From Anabaena azotica FACHB-119 (GTDB lineage: Bacteria > Cyanobacteriota > Cyanobacteriia > Cyanobacteriales > Nostocaceae): DNA of 64,000 bases. Each line of letters begins with the position of its first letter. Position 1 is the first letter of the stretch. Made by a program: the position numbers and the translations under genes. The stretch is from contig NZ_JACJSG010000019.1 in NCBI RefSeq assembly GCF_014697625.1, forward strand, positions 62,001 to 126,000, read 5' to 3'. The notes below the pieces were generated by a model that saw nothing but the letters and a program-made list of their open reading frames with translations, searched no databases and was not told the DNA's origin. Below, one piece after another: positions 26,385 through 35,113 of this stretch.

Positions 26385-27068
26385 TCAATTGCTTGTCCGA
26401 ATTTCATCGTACTTGGCACGCACTGTTTGTATATCTTGCCACATTAACCATTTGGGGCTATTTGGTTCTTTAGATGGGTTACGCAATAAGTACGATGGAT
26501 GGAAAATGGGCATACATAAACGTCCTGCCCACTCTAGCCACTGACCACGAATCTTTGTGATACCACGTTTATCTCCGGTAAGACCTTTGACGGCGGTTGC
26601 ACCTGTTAATAAGATAATTTTCGGGTCAACAAGGCGTATTTGTTCTAGTAGGTATGGTAAACAAGCCGCCATTTCGTTGGGAGTGGGTACTCGGTTATTT
26701 GGTGGACGACATTTATTTATGTTTGCAATATAGACATCTTGTTCAGTAGTCAAGTTGACTGAGGCTAGAATTTTATCTAGCAACTGACCTGATCTACCAA
26801 CGAAGGGTAGACCTGTTTCATCTTCATTTTGACCAGGTGCTTCTCCGATAATCATGATGGGTGCTTTGAGGTTGCCCCGTCCGACGACTGCATGAGTCCG
26901 AGTGCTACCTAATTCACAACGCTGGCACTGATTGCAATGTTGTGCTAATTCGGTCAGGTTTGTATAGGTTCCAGGGGGAACGGGGATTTTGGCATCTGTG
27001 GGAATTAGCTCTTTTTGAGCAAAGTTGGATTCTTCGTTAAAGAGGCTGAGTTGGATTTCGCTACTCAT
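26385..27068 (-). CDS. Family 4 uracil-DNA glycosylase (4Fe-4S)
   Basis: 227 aa. Removes uracil from DNA in base-excision repair. The catalytic/uracil-binding motif GEAPGQNEDETGLPFVG is at 75-91 and the second motif HPSYLLRNP at 190-198. Four iron-sulfur ligands have the family spacing: C48, C51, C120 and C136. Length is normal. It appears monocistronic, with the TPR gene about 220 bp upstream on the same strand. Confidence 0.93.
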   Translation of the reverse strand: MSSEIQLSLFNEESNFAQKELIPTDAKIPVPPGTYTNLTELAQHCNQCQRCELGSTRTHAVVGRGNLKAPIMIIGEAPGQNEDETGLPFVGRSGQLLDKILASVNLTTEQDVYIANINKCRPPNNRVPTPNEMAACLPYLLEQIRLVDPKIILLTGATAVKGLTGDKRGITKIRGQWLEWAGRLCMPIFHPSYLLRNPSKEPNSPKWLMWQDIQTVRAKYDEIRTSN

Positions 27069-27285
27069 GAAAATCTGGATAATTTGCGCGGCAGCAGTGA
27101 ATGTCTGAGTTTCATGGACAATAGCTTGATGATATTTCTCAGACAGATACTTTTACTGAACAATGATATTGATTAGACTTTTATTGTATCAGTGAATTTC
27201 GGGACTGATACAGTTGTATGAAGTTTAGTTATAGTTTATTATAAGGTGGGAGAAATTGCCGACTTAATTGTATCAATACGGTAAT

Positions 27286-28377
27286 TCAAGTATTCATGGA
27301 TGTGTCTTGTTGGTATTGTATTGCTTTGGCGTAATCTCCTAATGCGTAGCAGGCAATTTTGAGGCTGGCTAGTGCTTGTTCTTCAATACGGTGGTCTTTG
27401 AGGCTTCTAGCTAATAACAGGCGTGCCTCATAATATGTGATTGCTTTTTTGTGGTCTCCTAAAGCTTCACAGGCAACTCCTAAACTGCCAAGAGATTGTT
27501 CTTCACTACGTTGATCTTTGAGGTCTCTGGCTAATTGCCAGCGTTTTTCATAATATTTAATTGCTTTAGCATAATCACCTATTGCATAGCAAGCGTTACC
27601 CAGATTCTTGAGGACTTGAGATGCACTACGAGGGTTATTCAGGGAAAGGGCTATTTTGACACATTTTTCGTAGTAGGCGATCGCTTTTGGGTAGTTGTCC
27701 AAAGCATACCAAGTATTGCCTAGATTTTTTAGGACTTGTTCTATTCCCCAATTATCTTTGAGTTCCTGAACAATCTTCAGGCTTTGCTCTTGATACTCTA
27801 TCGCTTGGGTGAAATTACCAGAAGCTTTGTATACTAATCCTAAATTATTTAAGGCTGCAACTTGGCTGCGCTTATCTTGTAACTTTTGAGTTAGTTTTAA
27901 ACAGGCTTCGAGAACTTCAATGGCTTTGTTATGGTCATTGAGATGGCGGTAAGCGTTACCTAAATGAGAGAGTACCTGCATTCTTACTGTTAGGTCTGGG
28001 GTGTCTTTTATGGATAAGCACTTTTGGGAGTAAGAAATAACACTTTTATAATCTCGAGAAGTGTAGGCTATTAATGCCAGTAAAGACAGGACTTGCTGTT
28101 GTTGTTGCGTATTCCCTGCTAGCCGAAACATTTCTAGAGATTTTTCTAAGGATTTTATGGCCGCTATTAAATCTCCTGCTTGCTGCTGTTGCATTCCTTG
28201 GCTTAGTAACTTAGATGCTTCTGACGAATGGTTATCGTTCTGTTGGGAGGTCAGCAATTCTTTCGGCACACCTTCGACGAATTCATGGGTAATTGTGTTC
28301 CGCCTTACCTGTTTTAAATACTTGGCAACTTGTGCAGGAACTTTATTGTTATTGTTGTTCCCTTCACTGTTTGACAT
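27286..28377 (-). CDS. Tetratricopeptide-repeat protein
   Basis: 363 aa. A ~45-residue N-terminal region (asparagine-rich start, then VPAQVAKYLKQVRRNTITHEF) precedes at least seven 40-residue TPR units of the Nephrocystin/TPR_12 type (repeated LGNAYRHLNDHNKAIEVLE, LGLVYKASGNFTQAIEYQE, LGNTWYALDNYPKAIAYYE). No catalytic domain or signal peptide is visible; it is likely a cytoplasmic scaffold. TPR units are similar at DNA level, pointing to tandem duplication. Confidence 0.85.
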   Translation of the reverse strand: MSNSEGNNNNNKVPAQVAKYLKQVRRNTITHEFVEGVPKELLTSQQNDNHSSEASKLLSQGMQQQQAGDLIAAIKSLEKSLEMFRLAGNTQQQQQVLSLLALIAYTSRDYKSVISYSQKCLSIKDTPDLTVRMQVLSHLGNAYRHLNDHNKAIEVLEACLKLTQKLQDKRSQVAALNNLGLVYKASGNFTQAIEYQEQSLKIVQELKDNWGIEQVLKNLGNTWYALDNYPKAIAYYEKCVKIALSLNNPRSASQVLKNLGNACYAIGDYAKAIKYYEKRWQLARDLKDQRSEEQSLGSLGVACEALGDHKKAITYYEARLLLARSLKDHRIEEQALASLKIACYALGDYAKAIQYQQDTSMNT

Positions 28378-29083
28378 TGACCCATTCCTGTTAACTAGGG
28401 CGACTTACTTGGTTTACGTTATACTAGATTCGTCTCAAATTACTTAAAAGTTGAGAACTTTAGCTTCCTGCTTCGCTTCTCTACGAGAGGCTACGCCAAC
28501 GCGACGCTAGCGCGAACATCCTGGTAATGACGGCATTATCCAGTCCACAGGCTGAGAATAGGGTGTAACTCACCCTATTTTTTGAGATTTTCATGAGAGA
28601 ATCTTTGCTACTTTACTTTGTTATTTTCAGCCATTTAAGATTTTTGGATTTCTCAATCGCCTTGTTAGAGGCACGGCTAATCTCAAAAGTTTTATACAGG
28701 ATCTCCAGCCTTAATTTTTTGGCTCTTGGTTGTTACTTTAAATCTAATTCTACAGCATTTTCAGTAGATTTAGGTAAGTTTTCGGTTACTGTTTTTAGCC
28801 CCAAAATCGAATATTTTTGTTCATGTTGAGCCAAACTAGAGATAATGGCTAGCTCAAGCGTCCCTTTTTCCTGCTAGTTTTTACTTATGTTAACGTGAGT
28901 TCGACCAGTGCGGTTTTGACCTCTCCCCCAACCCCTCTCCTACGAGGAGAGGGAAGTGTAGAGTATGAAATATCAAAGATAAATTAGGCTTTTAAAGCCT
29001 AATTTATCTTAGGGGAGAGGAATGGAAGTGGGGTTTTTCAGCCGTCGAACTCAGGTTATGTTAGGTGTGTGGAGGGATTAGCA
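28378..29083. other. Intergenic region with REP-like repeats
   Basis: 706 bp. It contains a CTTCTCTACGAGAGGCTACGC-type palindromic repeat cluster at 28465-28520 and a REP-like CCTCTCCCCCAACCCCTCTCC hairpin from 28918 split by the palindrome at 28976-29010. A 78-codon open frame at 28593-28829 lacks coding character and is not called. Confidence 0.55.
28976..29010. repeat. Perfect 17-bp-arm palindrome inside a REP-like repeat
   Basis: AAGATAAATTAGGCTTT and its exact complement around a single T. The REP arms (GAGGAGAGGG and GGGGAGAGG) lie on either side, so it appears inserted in or expanded within the repeat. It stands ~70 bp upstream of the methyltransferase start. Confidence 0.85.
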
Positions 29084-29752
29084 ATGGAAAGACAATTAGA
29101 ACCAGAAGTGATGGATAGTTGGGAAGAAGCTAGTGAATATGATGCAATGGATTTTACTGAGGTAAATAGTGCTTTTGCCCAAGAGGCTGTGTTACTTGGG
29201 CCACCAGAACAGGGTTTAGTATTGGATGCGGGTACTGGGACTGGTCGTATTCCGATTTTAATCTGCCAGAAACGTCATCAATGGCAGTTAGTGGCGATTG
29301 ATATGGCTGAAAATATGCTACAAATTGCTACACAGCACGTCCAGATGGTTGGGTTGGAAGAACGTATTCGCTTGGAACTGGTGGATGCGAAACGCTTACC
29401 TTATGAGGATGGAATATTTGATTTGGTTGTCTCTAATAGCCTAGTTCACCATTTACCTGATCCTTTACCTTTTTTCGCGGAAATCAAGCGCGTTTGTAAA
29501 CCTCATGGTGGTATTTTTATCCGTGATTTGTTTCGTCCTGCGGATGAAACAACTATGAATGCTTTGGTTGCGAGTATTGGCGAAGAATACGACGATTATC
29601 AAAAGAAGTTATTTCGTGACTCTCTCCATGCTGCTCTGACTTTGGAGGAAGTTCATAAATTGATTATAATAGCAGGTTTGGTGGGTGTAGAGATTTATCA
29701 GTCAAGCGATCGCCACTGGACTGCTAGACGCAGTTGGACTTCCCCTGACTAG
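29084..29752 (+). CDS. Class I SAM-dependent methyltransferase
   Basis: 222 aa from the ATG at 29084, preceded by GGAGGGA six bases upstream; a GTG at 29069 is less likely. Motif I VLDAGTGTGRIPIL, motif II with acidic end LVAIDMAENML, and motif IV-like DLVVSNSLVHHLPDP match the Methyltransf_11/25 group. C-terminal helices may bind the substrate, which cannot be predicted. It stands alone, with a divergent or convergent neighbour on each side. Confidence 0.85.
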   Translation: MERQLEPEVMDSWEEASEYDAMDFTEVNSAFAQEAVLLGPPEQGLVLDAGTGTGRIPILICQKRHQWQLVAIDMAENMLQIATQHVQMVGLEERIRLELVDAKRLPYEDGIFDLVVSNSLVHHLPDPLPFFAEIKRVCKPHGGIFIRDLFRPADETTMNALVASIGEEYDDYQKKLFRDSLHAALTLEEVHKLIIIAGLVGVEIYQSSDRHWTARRSWTSPD

Positions 29753-29786
29753 AAACATGATGTTGTTCAACTTTAGCTAGGTAGAA

Positions 29787-30128
29787 TCATCTATTTATTG
29801 GGGTTTTTGTATTCCACACTTGCTCAAATTCAGCTTTTGTAATGCCAAATTCTAGTAAATCAGCTTTATTTAAAGGTTTATCACACAACATTCCATAATT
29901 ATCTGCGAAATGGTGGTCATCATAAGATAAGACATTGCCGTTTTCGTAAACTTCTATTTGTCGAGTAGCACATAAATCATTACCTACCTGCTTTAGTTCT
30001 ATAAAGTAGGTACTAGTTCCCCAGGTATCAAACTCTCCACCAAGGGTTTCATCCCAGAACCATTTGCAGTATTTCGTTTCTTTGATTAATGAAGGCATAA
30101 ATTCTCTAGTCCTGATATGGAGTTTCAT
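29787..30128 (-). CDS. Small conserved protein, possibly DUF6881-like
   Basis: 113 aa, soluble. The layout of a basic N-terminus, then STYFIELKQVGNDLCATRQI with EVYENGNVLSYDD, resembles the small DUF6881 fold (an edge-sheet protein with an E-W/F pattern), but this is a weak visual match. No signal peptide. It converges on the methyltransferase gene. Function unknown. Confidence 0.55.
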   Translation of the reverse strand: MKLHIRTREFMPSLIKETKYCKWFWDETLGGEFDTWGTSTYFIELKQVGNDLCATRQIEVYENGNVLSYDDHHFADNYGMLCDKPLNKADLLEFGITKAEFEQVWNTKTPINR

Positions 30129-30371
30129 ACTATCAAGGTACTCTAAAAGAATATGCTTGTGTATGTGAGTCAGTATATTCAGTATATTTAGTATAATTTA
30201 AGATAACTATCAAGTGATGAGCAGTTGCTTTTCTTGTAAATGTTGTTTAATATTAACATTGGTTTTGTGTTTTCAATTAGTACTGAATTTGATTATCAGT
30301 ATCTGTAATATTAATCACTAAGTTTAACGATGATATCTTACAGCATCATTTCCTAGTTCAGTGGTCTTGAC

Positions 30372-30803
30372 TCAGCGCCATTGGTCACGGATTTCCATTA
30401 AAATGATGCCTAACATATTCTTACCACTACCATCAGCACCACAGCCCCAATAATAGTCGATGGGTGAGTTCTCTATAATTTCTTCATCACCTGTAGAAAG
30501 CAGGATTTCTCGGATATCAACATGGGTTTCAAACTTGCGTAGTACGGCTTTTCGCATGATGTCATCTTTAACTTCTAACCAATCTTGACGTAGAGGACGG
30601 GTTCTCTCACGTCCCATTTTGGCAGCTTCTTTTGGGGTTTTTGCCAAACGAATCTGTTCTAGATGAGGTGTTCCTAAAAACTTTTGGGCTTGAAAGTAAT
30701 GTTCACTGGTAGACCAATACAAATCATCTAGTATGAAACCATGAGGTGAAAAGTTAGAAAAACAACCATATTGTTCACGAATGCTGTAGAAATAAATAGT
30801 CAT
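30372..30803 (-). CDS. NADAR/YbiA-family N-glycosidase
   Basis: 143 aa. Signature sequences of the NADAR fold: CFSNFSPHGFILDD (N-terminal), WSTSEHYFQAQKF at 30-42 with the conserved Glu, and YYWGCGADGSGKNMLGIILMEIR near the C-terminus. Members hydrolyse N-glycosidic bonds of riboflavin intermediates or remove ADP-ribose from modified guanine bases, and some are linked to phage-defence toxins. Nothing adjacent tells which role applies here. The gene appears monocistronic. Confidence 0.9.
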   Translation of the reverse strand: MTIYFYSIREQYGCFSNFSPHGFILDDLYWSTSEHYFQAQKFLGTPHLEQIRLAKTPKEAAKMGRERTRPLRQDWLEVKDDIMRKAVLRKFETHVDIREILLSTGDEEIIENSPIDYYWGCGADGSGKNMLGIILMEIRDQWR

Positions 30804-30858
30804 CGGCTGAGATATAGTGTCAGTTTTAATATAACGATTCTCAGTTAATTGTGGTACA

Positions 30859-30987
30859 TATAGGACTCATATTTGATTGCTGAAATATACGTAGTGTGGG
30901 CATTATCCACCGTATCATGGTTCTGGTGGGCAGTGCATCGGCCTACAGATACTTAGATTTTTTCAACAATCAATTCGGATTCCTATA
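30859..30987. mobile_element. MITE-like element with TATAGGA ends
   Basis: 129 bp with imperfect ~27-bp inverted ends (left TATAGGACTCATATTTGATT; right, inverted, TATAGGAATCCGAATTGATT). The interior carries a GTGGGCA palindrome. Confidence 0.55.
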
Positions 30988-31261
30988 GTTAATGTTGTTA
31001 AACGCAGAGGAACGCGGGGGAAAGCGCAGAGGAATTTCTATTTTACCTTTGTGTTTTTTGATTATTTTGTAGGAAATGCTTAAGCCTAATCCTATACTTT
31101 TATGTACGGGTTTAGTTGTCAAGGAAAATTTATTAGTTTTGATTAACTATAAATATTAAACTAGCGTTTGTCATGGGAAGTATAAATACTGGCTCACGCA
31201 GAGACAGGGCGATCGCAGTTACGCCGACTGGCGATCGCGTCATCTCTCAACTTCAGAACTC

Positions 31262-31745
31262 ACGCGCCAAGGTTGTCTGTTGAGACTGGGTATAACGGTG
31301 TCAGGGTTTTGAAGTCTGTTGTTTTTTAAATAATTTAGTGTTGTCATCATCTGAGGGGCGTTGACACTCCTCGCTCTAAAGAGACGTTCGCGTTAGCGTC
31401 CCGGAGGGAGGATTCTTGCTTCATCCGTCCTCTCTAGAAATCTGAATACTAGTATTCAAATTTCTCCGTTTGGATACGTCCACAAGCTCACACGGACTGC
31501 CCGACCGCGTTTGAAAAGGTTTTTAATTTCTGTGTTTACTCCCACATTTGTCAGCCACTGCGTTGGACGGGTTTCCCGGCATAAAGCAAGTGGCGGTACA
31601 AGATGCGCGGATTTATACTACCTGTCTTTCCGGATCAGGAGTAGTCCGCTTGACCTACTTCGTCTTTTATTTGTGCGCTTTACCGCTATTAGTTATACTA
31701 CCACAAAAGCCGCCCTTCTAGGGCGGGGCTTTAAACCCAGTTTTT
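31262..31745 (-). mobile_element. Repeat-rich remnant, probably IS200/IS605-related
   Basis: The right part carries AAAGCCCCGCCCTAGAAGG-type hairpin (31712-31735), and the left part CGTTGACACTCCTCGCTC with its partner AGGATTC, both resembling ends of cyanobacterial IS200/IS605 tnpB elements. Between them, minus-strand frames are broken and show only faint tnpB C-terminal flavour. The end hairpin is interrupted by ACGTTCGCGTTAGCGTCCCG, another dispersed palindrome. At 31262-31320 there is a fragment matching the inside of the element at 47860-48124. Confidence 0.4.
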
Positions 31746-31787
31746 CGGTAAAATAAACCTAATTTTCGTAGCTTCAACAGAATAAAT

Positions 31788-32531
31788 ATGGCAATGCCTT
31801 CTACACTACAACGTGCATTCACCAACCACCGCGTACTGAAAGTAATTAGCGGTTTGAACAACTTTGACGCTGATAGCGTCGCAGCTATTGTCAAGGCTGC
31901 TGAACTTGGTGGTGCAACTTTTGTGGATATCGCCGCCGATGCTGATTTGGTTCAGCTAGTGAAAAAATTAATCTCTTTACCAGTTTGTGTCTCAGCAGTA
32001 GAACCAGAAAAATTTGTCTCATCAGTAGAAGCTGGTGCAGATTTGATTGAAATCGGTAACTTCGATTGTTTTTACGCTCAAGGACGCAGATTCGAGGCTG
32101 AGGAAGTGTTGGCGCTGACTCAGCAAACCCGCGCTCTTTTACCGGAAATTACCTTATCTGTAACTGTTCCTCACATCTTAAAATTAGATCAACAGGTGCA
32201 GCTAGCAGAAGAACTAGTCAAGGCTGGAGCCGATATCATCCAAACCGAAGGCGGTACTAGCAGCCAGCCTAACCACCCTGGAAGCTTGGGATTAATTGAA
32301 AAAGCTGCTCCCAGTTTGGCAGCAGCTTATGAAATTTCTCGTGCTGTATCAGTACCAGTATTGTGTGCTTCGGGTATTTCTAATGTTACTGCTCCATTGG
32401 CGATCGCAGCTGGTGCGGCTGGTGTTGGTGTCGGTTCTGCTATCAACCAACTCAACAGCGAAGTAGCTATGATTGCGGCTGTACGCGGTTTAGTGGAAGC
32501 GTTGGGAAGCGTTGAGCGTGTAATTGTCTAA
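31788..32531 (+). CDS. ycf23: DUF561 / Ycf23-like TIM-barrel protein
   Basis: 247 aa. The sequence has an alternating strand-helix pattern with FVDIAADADLVQLV, FVSSVEAGADLIEIGNFDCFYAQG and GADIIQTEGGTSS, and ends with a phosphate-binding-like segment PLAIAAGAAGVGVGSAI. This is the DUF561 family, called Ycf23 in red-algal plastids. The fold suggests a phosphate-binding barrel, but the reaction is unknown. It lies between an IS remnant and the convergent aminotransferase gene. Confidence 0.85.
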   Translation: MAMPSTLQRAFTNHRVLKVISGLNNFDADSVAAIVKAAELGGATFVDIAADADLVQLVKKLISLPVCVSAVEPEKFVSSVEAGADLIEIGNFDCFYAQGRRFEAEEVLALTQQTRALLPEITLSVTVPHILKLDQQVQLAEELVKAGADIIQTEGGTSSQPNHPGSLGLIEKAAPSLAAAYEISRAVSVPVLCASGISNVTAPLAIAAGAAGVGVGSAINQLNSEVAMIAAVRGLVEALGSVERVIV

Positions 32532-32623
32532 AAGATGAGGGGAAAAGTTTAAAGGGGAAAGGGGAAAGGGAAGAATTTGAACCCTTTTCCCCTTCTCCTG
32601 TCTTCCCCCAGTCCCCAGTTCCT

Positions 32624-33772
32624 CTACAAAAGAATATCCTTCAACGCATAAATCACTTGATCTTGCTGTTGGGTTGTGAGTTCGGGGAACATGGGTAAGG
32701 ATAAAACTTCATTGCAGGCTTGTTCGGCAACTGGTAGTTGTCCAGGCTTGTAACCGAGATATTGATAAACTGGTTGCAGATGTAGAGGGTAGGGATAGTA
32801 AATCATTGAGCCTACTTTCTTTTCTTGCAGGCTGTTACGTACTGTTTCTCGGTGTGCGGCGCTTGTACCGTTGCGTCCTTGGGTAATGACGCGAATGGTG
32901 TATTGATTCCAGACGCTAACGCCACCAGCTAATTCTTGCGGGGGAATGATACCGGGAATTTGACTGAGGAATTTTTGGTAATAGGCGGCGATCGCTTGTC
33001 TTTGCTGATTCCAAGTATCGAGATATCGAAGTTTAATCTGCAAAATTACTGCTTGAATCACATCTAAGCGGCTATTAACGCCTATTTCTTCATATTGATA
33101 ACGTTGTTTCTGTCCATGTTCCTTGATGATCCGTACCTTAGCAGCAATGTCTGGATCGTTGGTAGTAATCGCTCCCCCATCACCGCAAGCACCTAAATTT
33201 TTGGTGGGATAGAAGCTAAAACAACCAATATGCCCAATACTACCGACTTTCTTGCCATCCCAACTCGCGCCTGTAGATTGAGCGCAGTCTTCAATTACTG
33301 CTAAATTGTGAGCTTGGGCGATCGCCATTAGCGTTGTCATATCCACAGGCTGTCCGAACAGATGCACGGGAATAATCGCTTTGGTTTTCGGTGTAATCGC
33401 CGCTTCTACTTGTTGTAAATTGAGGTTGAAGGTTGTCTCATCGATATCAACAAACACTGGCTTTGCACCGACAGCACTGATCACTTCAGCCGTAGCGACG
33501 AAGGTGAAGGGGGTGGTAATTACTTCATCGCCAGTACCGATTCCAAAAGCGCGTAACGCTAAAAATAGGGCATCTGTACCAGAATTACAAGCTACACAAT
33601 CAGTAACGCCATGATAAGCAGCAAACTGTTGTTCAAAGCTTTCCACTGGCGGCCCGCCAATGTAACGCCCAGAAGCCAGCACTTCTAGAACGGCTGTACT
33701 CACTTCGGCTTCTATGGAAGCATATTGCTGCTTGATATCAAAGGCTGGGATCGAACTTAGGCTTTGGATCAT
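32624..33772 (-). CDS. DegT/DnrJ/EryC1/StrS family PLP-dependent sugar aminotransferase
   Basis: 382 aa. Family hallmarks are all present: ACNSGTDALFLALRAFGIG (PLP phosphate), TPFTFVATAEVI, VHLFGQPVDM, VIEDCAQSTGA, and the active-site Lys in SFYPTKNLGACGDGGAI. Such enzymes transfer an amino group to nucleotide-linked keto-sugars for lipopolysaccharide or glycan synthesis. No other sugar genes are adjacent, so the substrate is unknown. Confidence 0.92.
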   Translation of the reverse strand: MIQSLSSIPAFDIKQQYASIEAEVSTAVLEVLASGRYIGGPPVESFEQQFAAYHGVTDCVACNSGTDALFLALRAFGIGTGDEVITTPFTFVATAEVISAVGAKPVFVDIDETTFNLNLQQVEAAITPKTKAIIPVHLFGQPVDMTTLMAIAQAHNLAVIEDCAQSTGASWDGKKVGSIGHIGCFSFYPTKNLGACGDGGAITTNDPDIAAKVRIIKEHGQKQRYQYEEIGVNSRLDVIQAVILQIKLRYLDTWNQQRQAIAAYYQKFLSQIPGIIPPQELAGGVSVWNQYTIRVITQGRNGTSAAHRETVRNSLQEKKVGSMIYYPYPLHLQPVYQYLGYKPGQLPVAEQACNEVLSLPMFPELTTQQQDQVIYALKDILL

Positions 33773-33964
33773 GAGTTTTCATTTTCTCTGGAGATACACA
33801 GAATACATTTCAACTGTCAGTTTTGACTGGAGAAATTTTTCTTTAAAGAAACTTTAAAAAGCTGTTGCTCTAGATACGCATCCAACAAGGATTATTACTG
33901 AAATAATTCTATGGGTAAGACTTGGACTAGTGGTAAGTTATGAGTGCCTGTTCTGTAACTGACA

Positions 33965-34102
33965 TAGGGGTGGTAATGGGTAATTGGTAATTGGTAATGG
34001 GTGATTGGCACAACAGCTATGGACTATTTACTGTGGACTGTGGACTATTGACTGTGGACTATTGACTATGGACTATGGACTATTGACTATGGACTATTGA
34101 CT
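33965..34102 (+). repeat. STRR block abutting the fetB-like start codon
   Basis: GGTAATT/GGTAATG heptamers (33970-34010) followed by GACTATG/GACTGTG/GACTATT heptamers that run directly into the ATG at 34103 with no visible ribosome-binding site. The remaining part of 33773-34102 is AT-rich upstream sequence. Confidence 0.85.
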
Positions 34103-34885
34103 ATGCAAGCTTTGATTAGGTTGGATTTGGTTGATTTGGGTATGGCGGTGGGATTGATGGCGATCGCTATTGGTTTTTCTGCTTGGGAAAGATTGGGGCT
34201 AGAGTTGAATTTAGCGATCGCTACTGGTAGAACCATCCTCCAGTTATTGGTTTTGGGGTATGTTTTAGACTTCATCTTGGCTTTGGACAATCCTTGGGCA
34301 GTTTTAGCAATTTTAGCGGTGATGCTGACGATTACGGCGATTGTCGCCCGAAATCGCATTAGTCAGAAAATTCCTTATGTATTGCCTTTGGTATGGGGGG
34401 CAATTTTCGTAAGTACAACCCTGACAGTACTTTACACAATCTTCTTAATCATTCAACCCGATAGATGGTATGAGCCGCGTTATGTAATTCCCCTAGCAGG
34501 GATGGTGTTGGGGAATGCGATGAATGCAGCTGCGATCGCAGGTGAACGTCTGGTAAGTTCCCTCAATACTTTTCCTATAGAAATAGAAACTCACTTAAGT
34601 TTAGGCGCAACCCCAGCACAAGCTGTCAGCCAGTACCGCAGAGAAGCGATCAGATCGGCGTTGCTTCCTACTCTCAATCAAATGATGCTTGTAGGGATGG
34701 TAGCTATCCCAGGAATTACAACGGGACAGTTACTTGCGGGAGTTAACGCCCTTGATGCTGTATCTTATGAGATTTTAATCATTTTCATGGTTGCTGTGGC
34801 TAATCTACTAACTACTGTTTTAATTACCAAAGGATTATGTAAGCAGTTTTTCAATTCCGCCGCGCATAGGGGTGTAGGGGTGTAA
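34103..34885 (+). CDS. UPF0014/FetB-like ABC transporter permease
   Basis: 260 aa from ATG 34103. About seven hydrophobic helices (for example MAVGLMAIAIGFSAW, AVLAILAVMLTITAIV, VLPLVWGAIFVSTTLTVLYT). The cytoplasmic loop LSLGATPAQAVSQYRREAIR and PTLNQMMLVGMVAIPGITTGQ are the UPF0014 signature. FetB of E. coli is the permease of an iron exporter with the ATPase FetA; no ATPase gene is adjacent here. The last residues (HRGVGV) and the stop codon come from the GGGTGTA tandem repeat that follows, so the native C-terminus has been rewritten by the repeat. Confidence 0.85.
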   Translation: MQALIRLDLVDLGMAVGLMAIAIGFSAWERLGLELNLAIATGRTILQLLVLGYVLDFILALDNPWAVLAILAVMLTITAIVARNRISQKIPYVLPLVWGAIFVSTTLTVLYTIFLIIQPDRWYEPRYVIPLAGMVLGNAMNAAAIAGERLVSSLNTFPIEIETHLSLGATPAQAVSQYRREAIRSALLPTLNQMMLVGMVAIPGITTGQLLAGVNALDAVSYEILIIFMVAVANLLTTVLITKGLCKQFFNSAAHRGVGV

Positions 34886-35110
34886 GGGTATAGGGGTGTA
34901 AGGGTGTGAGGGTGTGAGGGTGTGAGGGTGTGAAGAAATATTGATTTCTCCTAGACCCATACACCCCTAAACCCCTACACCCCTAAAATAAAAGGGTATG
35001 AAGAAAAATTGATTTCCCCTACACCCATACACCCCTAAAATAAAAGGGTATGAGGAAATATTGGTTTCCCCTAAACCCCTAAACCCCTATACCCCTACAC
35101 CCCTAAAATT
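34868..35110 (+). repeat. Compound GGGTGTA/TACACCC minisatellite
   Basis: About 240 bp. G-rich heptamers (GGGTGTA, GGGTGTG) to ~34930 are followed by the complementary C-rich heptamers, then two copies of a ~60-bp unit (AAATAAAAGGGTATGA and a C-rich tail). The opposing arms could form a large hairpin. The block starts inside the fetB-like stop and ends 3 bp before the next start codon. Confidence 0.9.
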
Positions 35111-35113
35111 AAA

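Noticed and set aside
28593..28829. 78-codon plus-strand frame
   Set aside because: No ribosome-binding site and hydrophobic, low-information sequence in a repeat-rich spacer; could be revisited if conserved.
31511..31756. 81-codon plus-strand frame
   Set aside because: It runs through hairpins of the IS-like remnant; no protein family resemblance.
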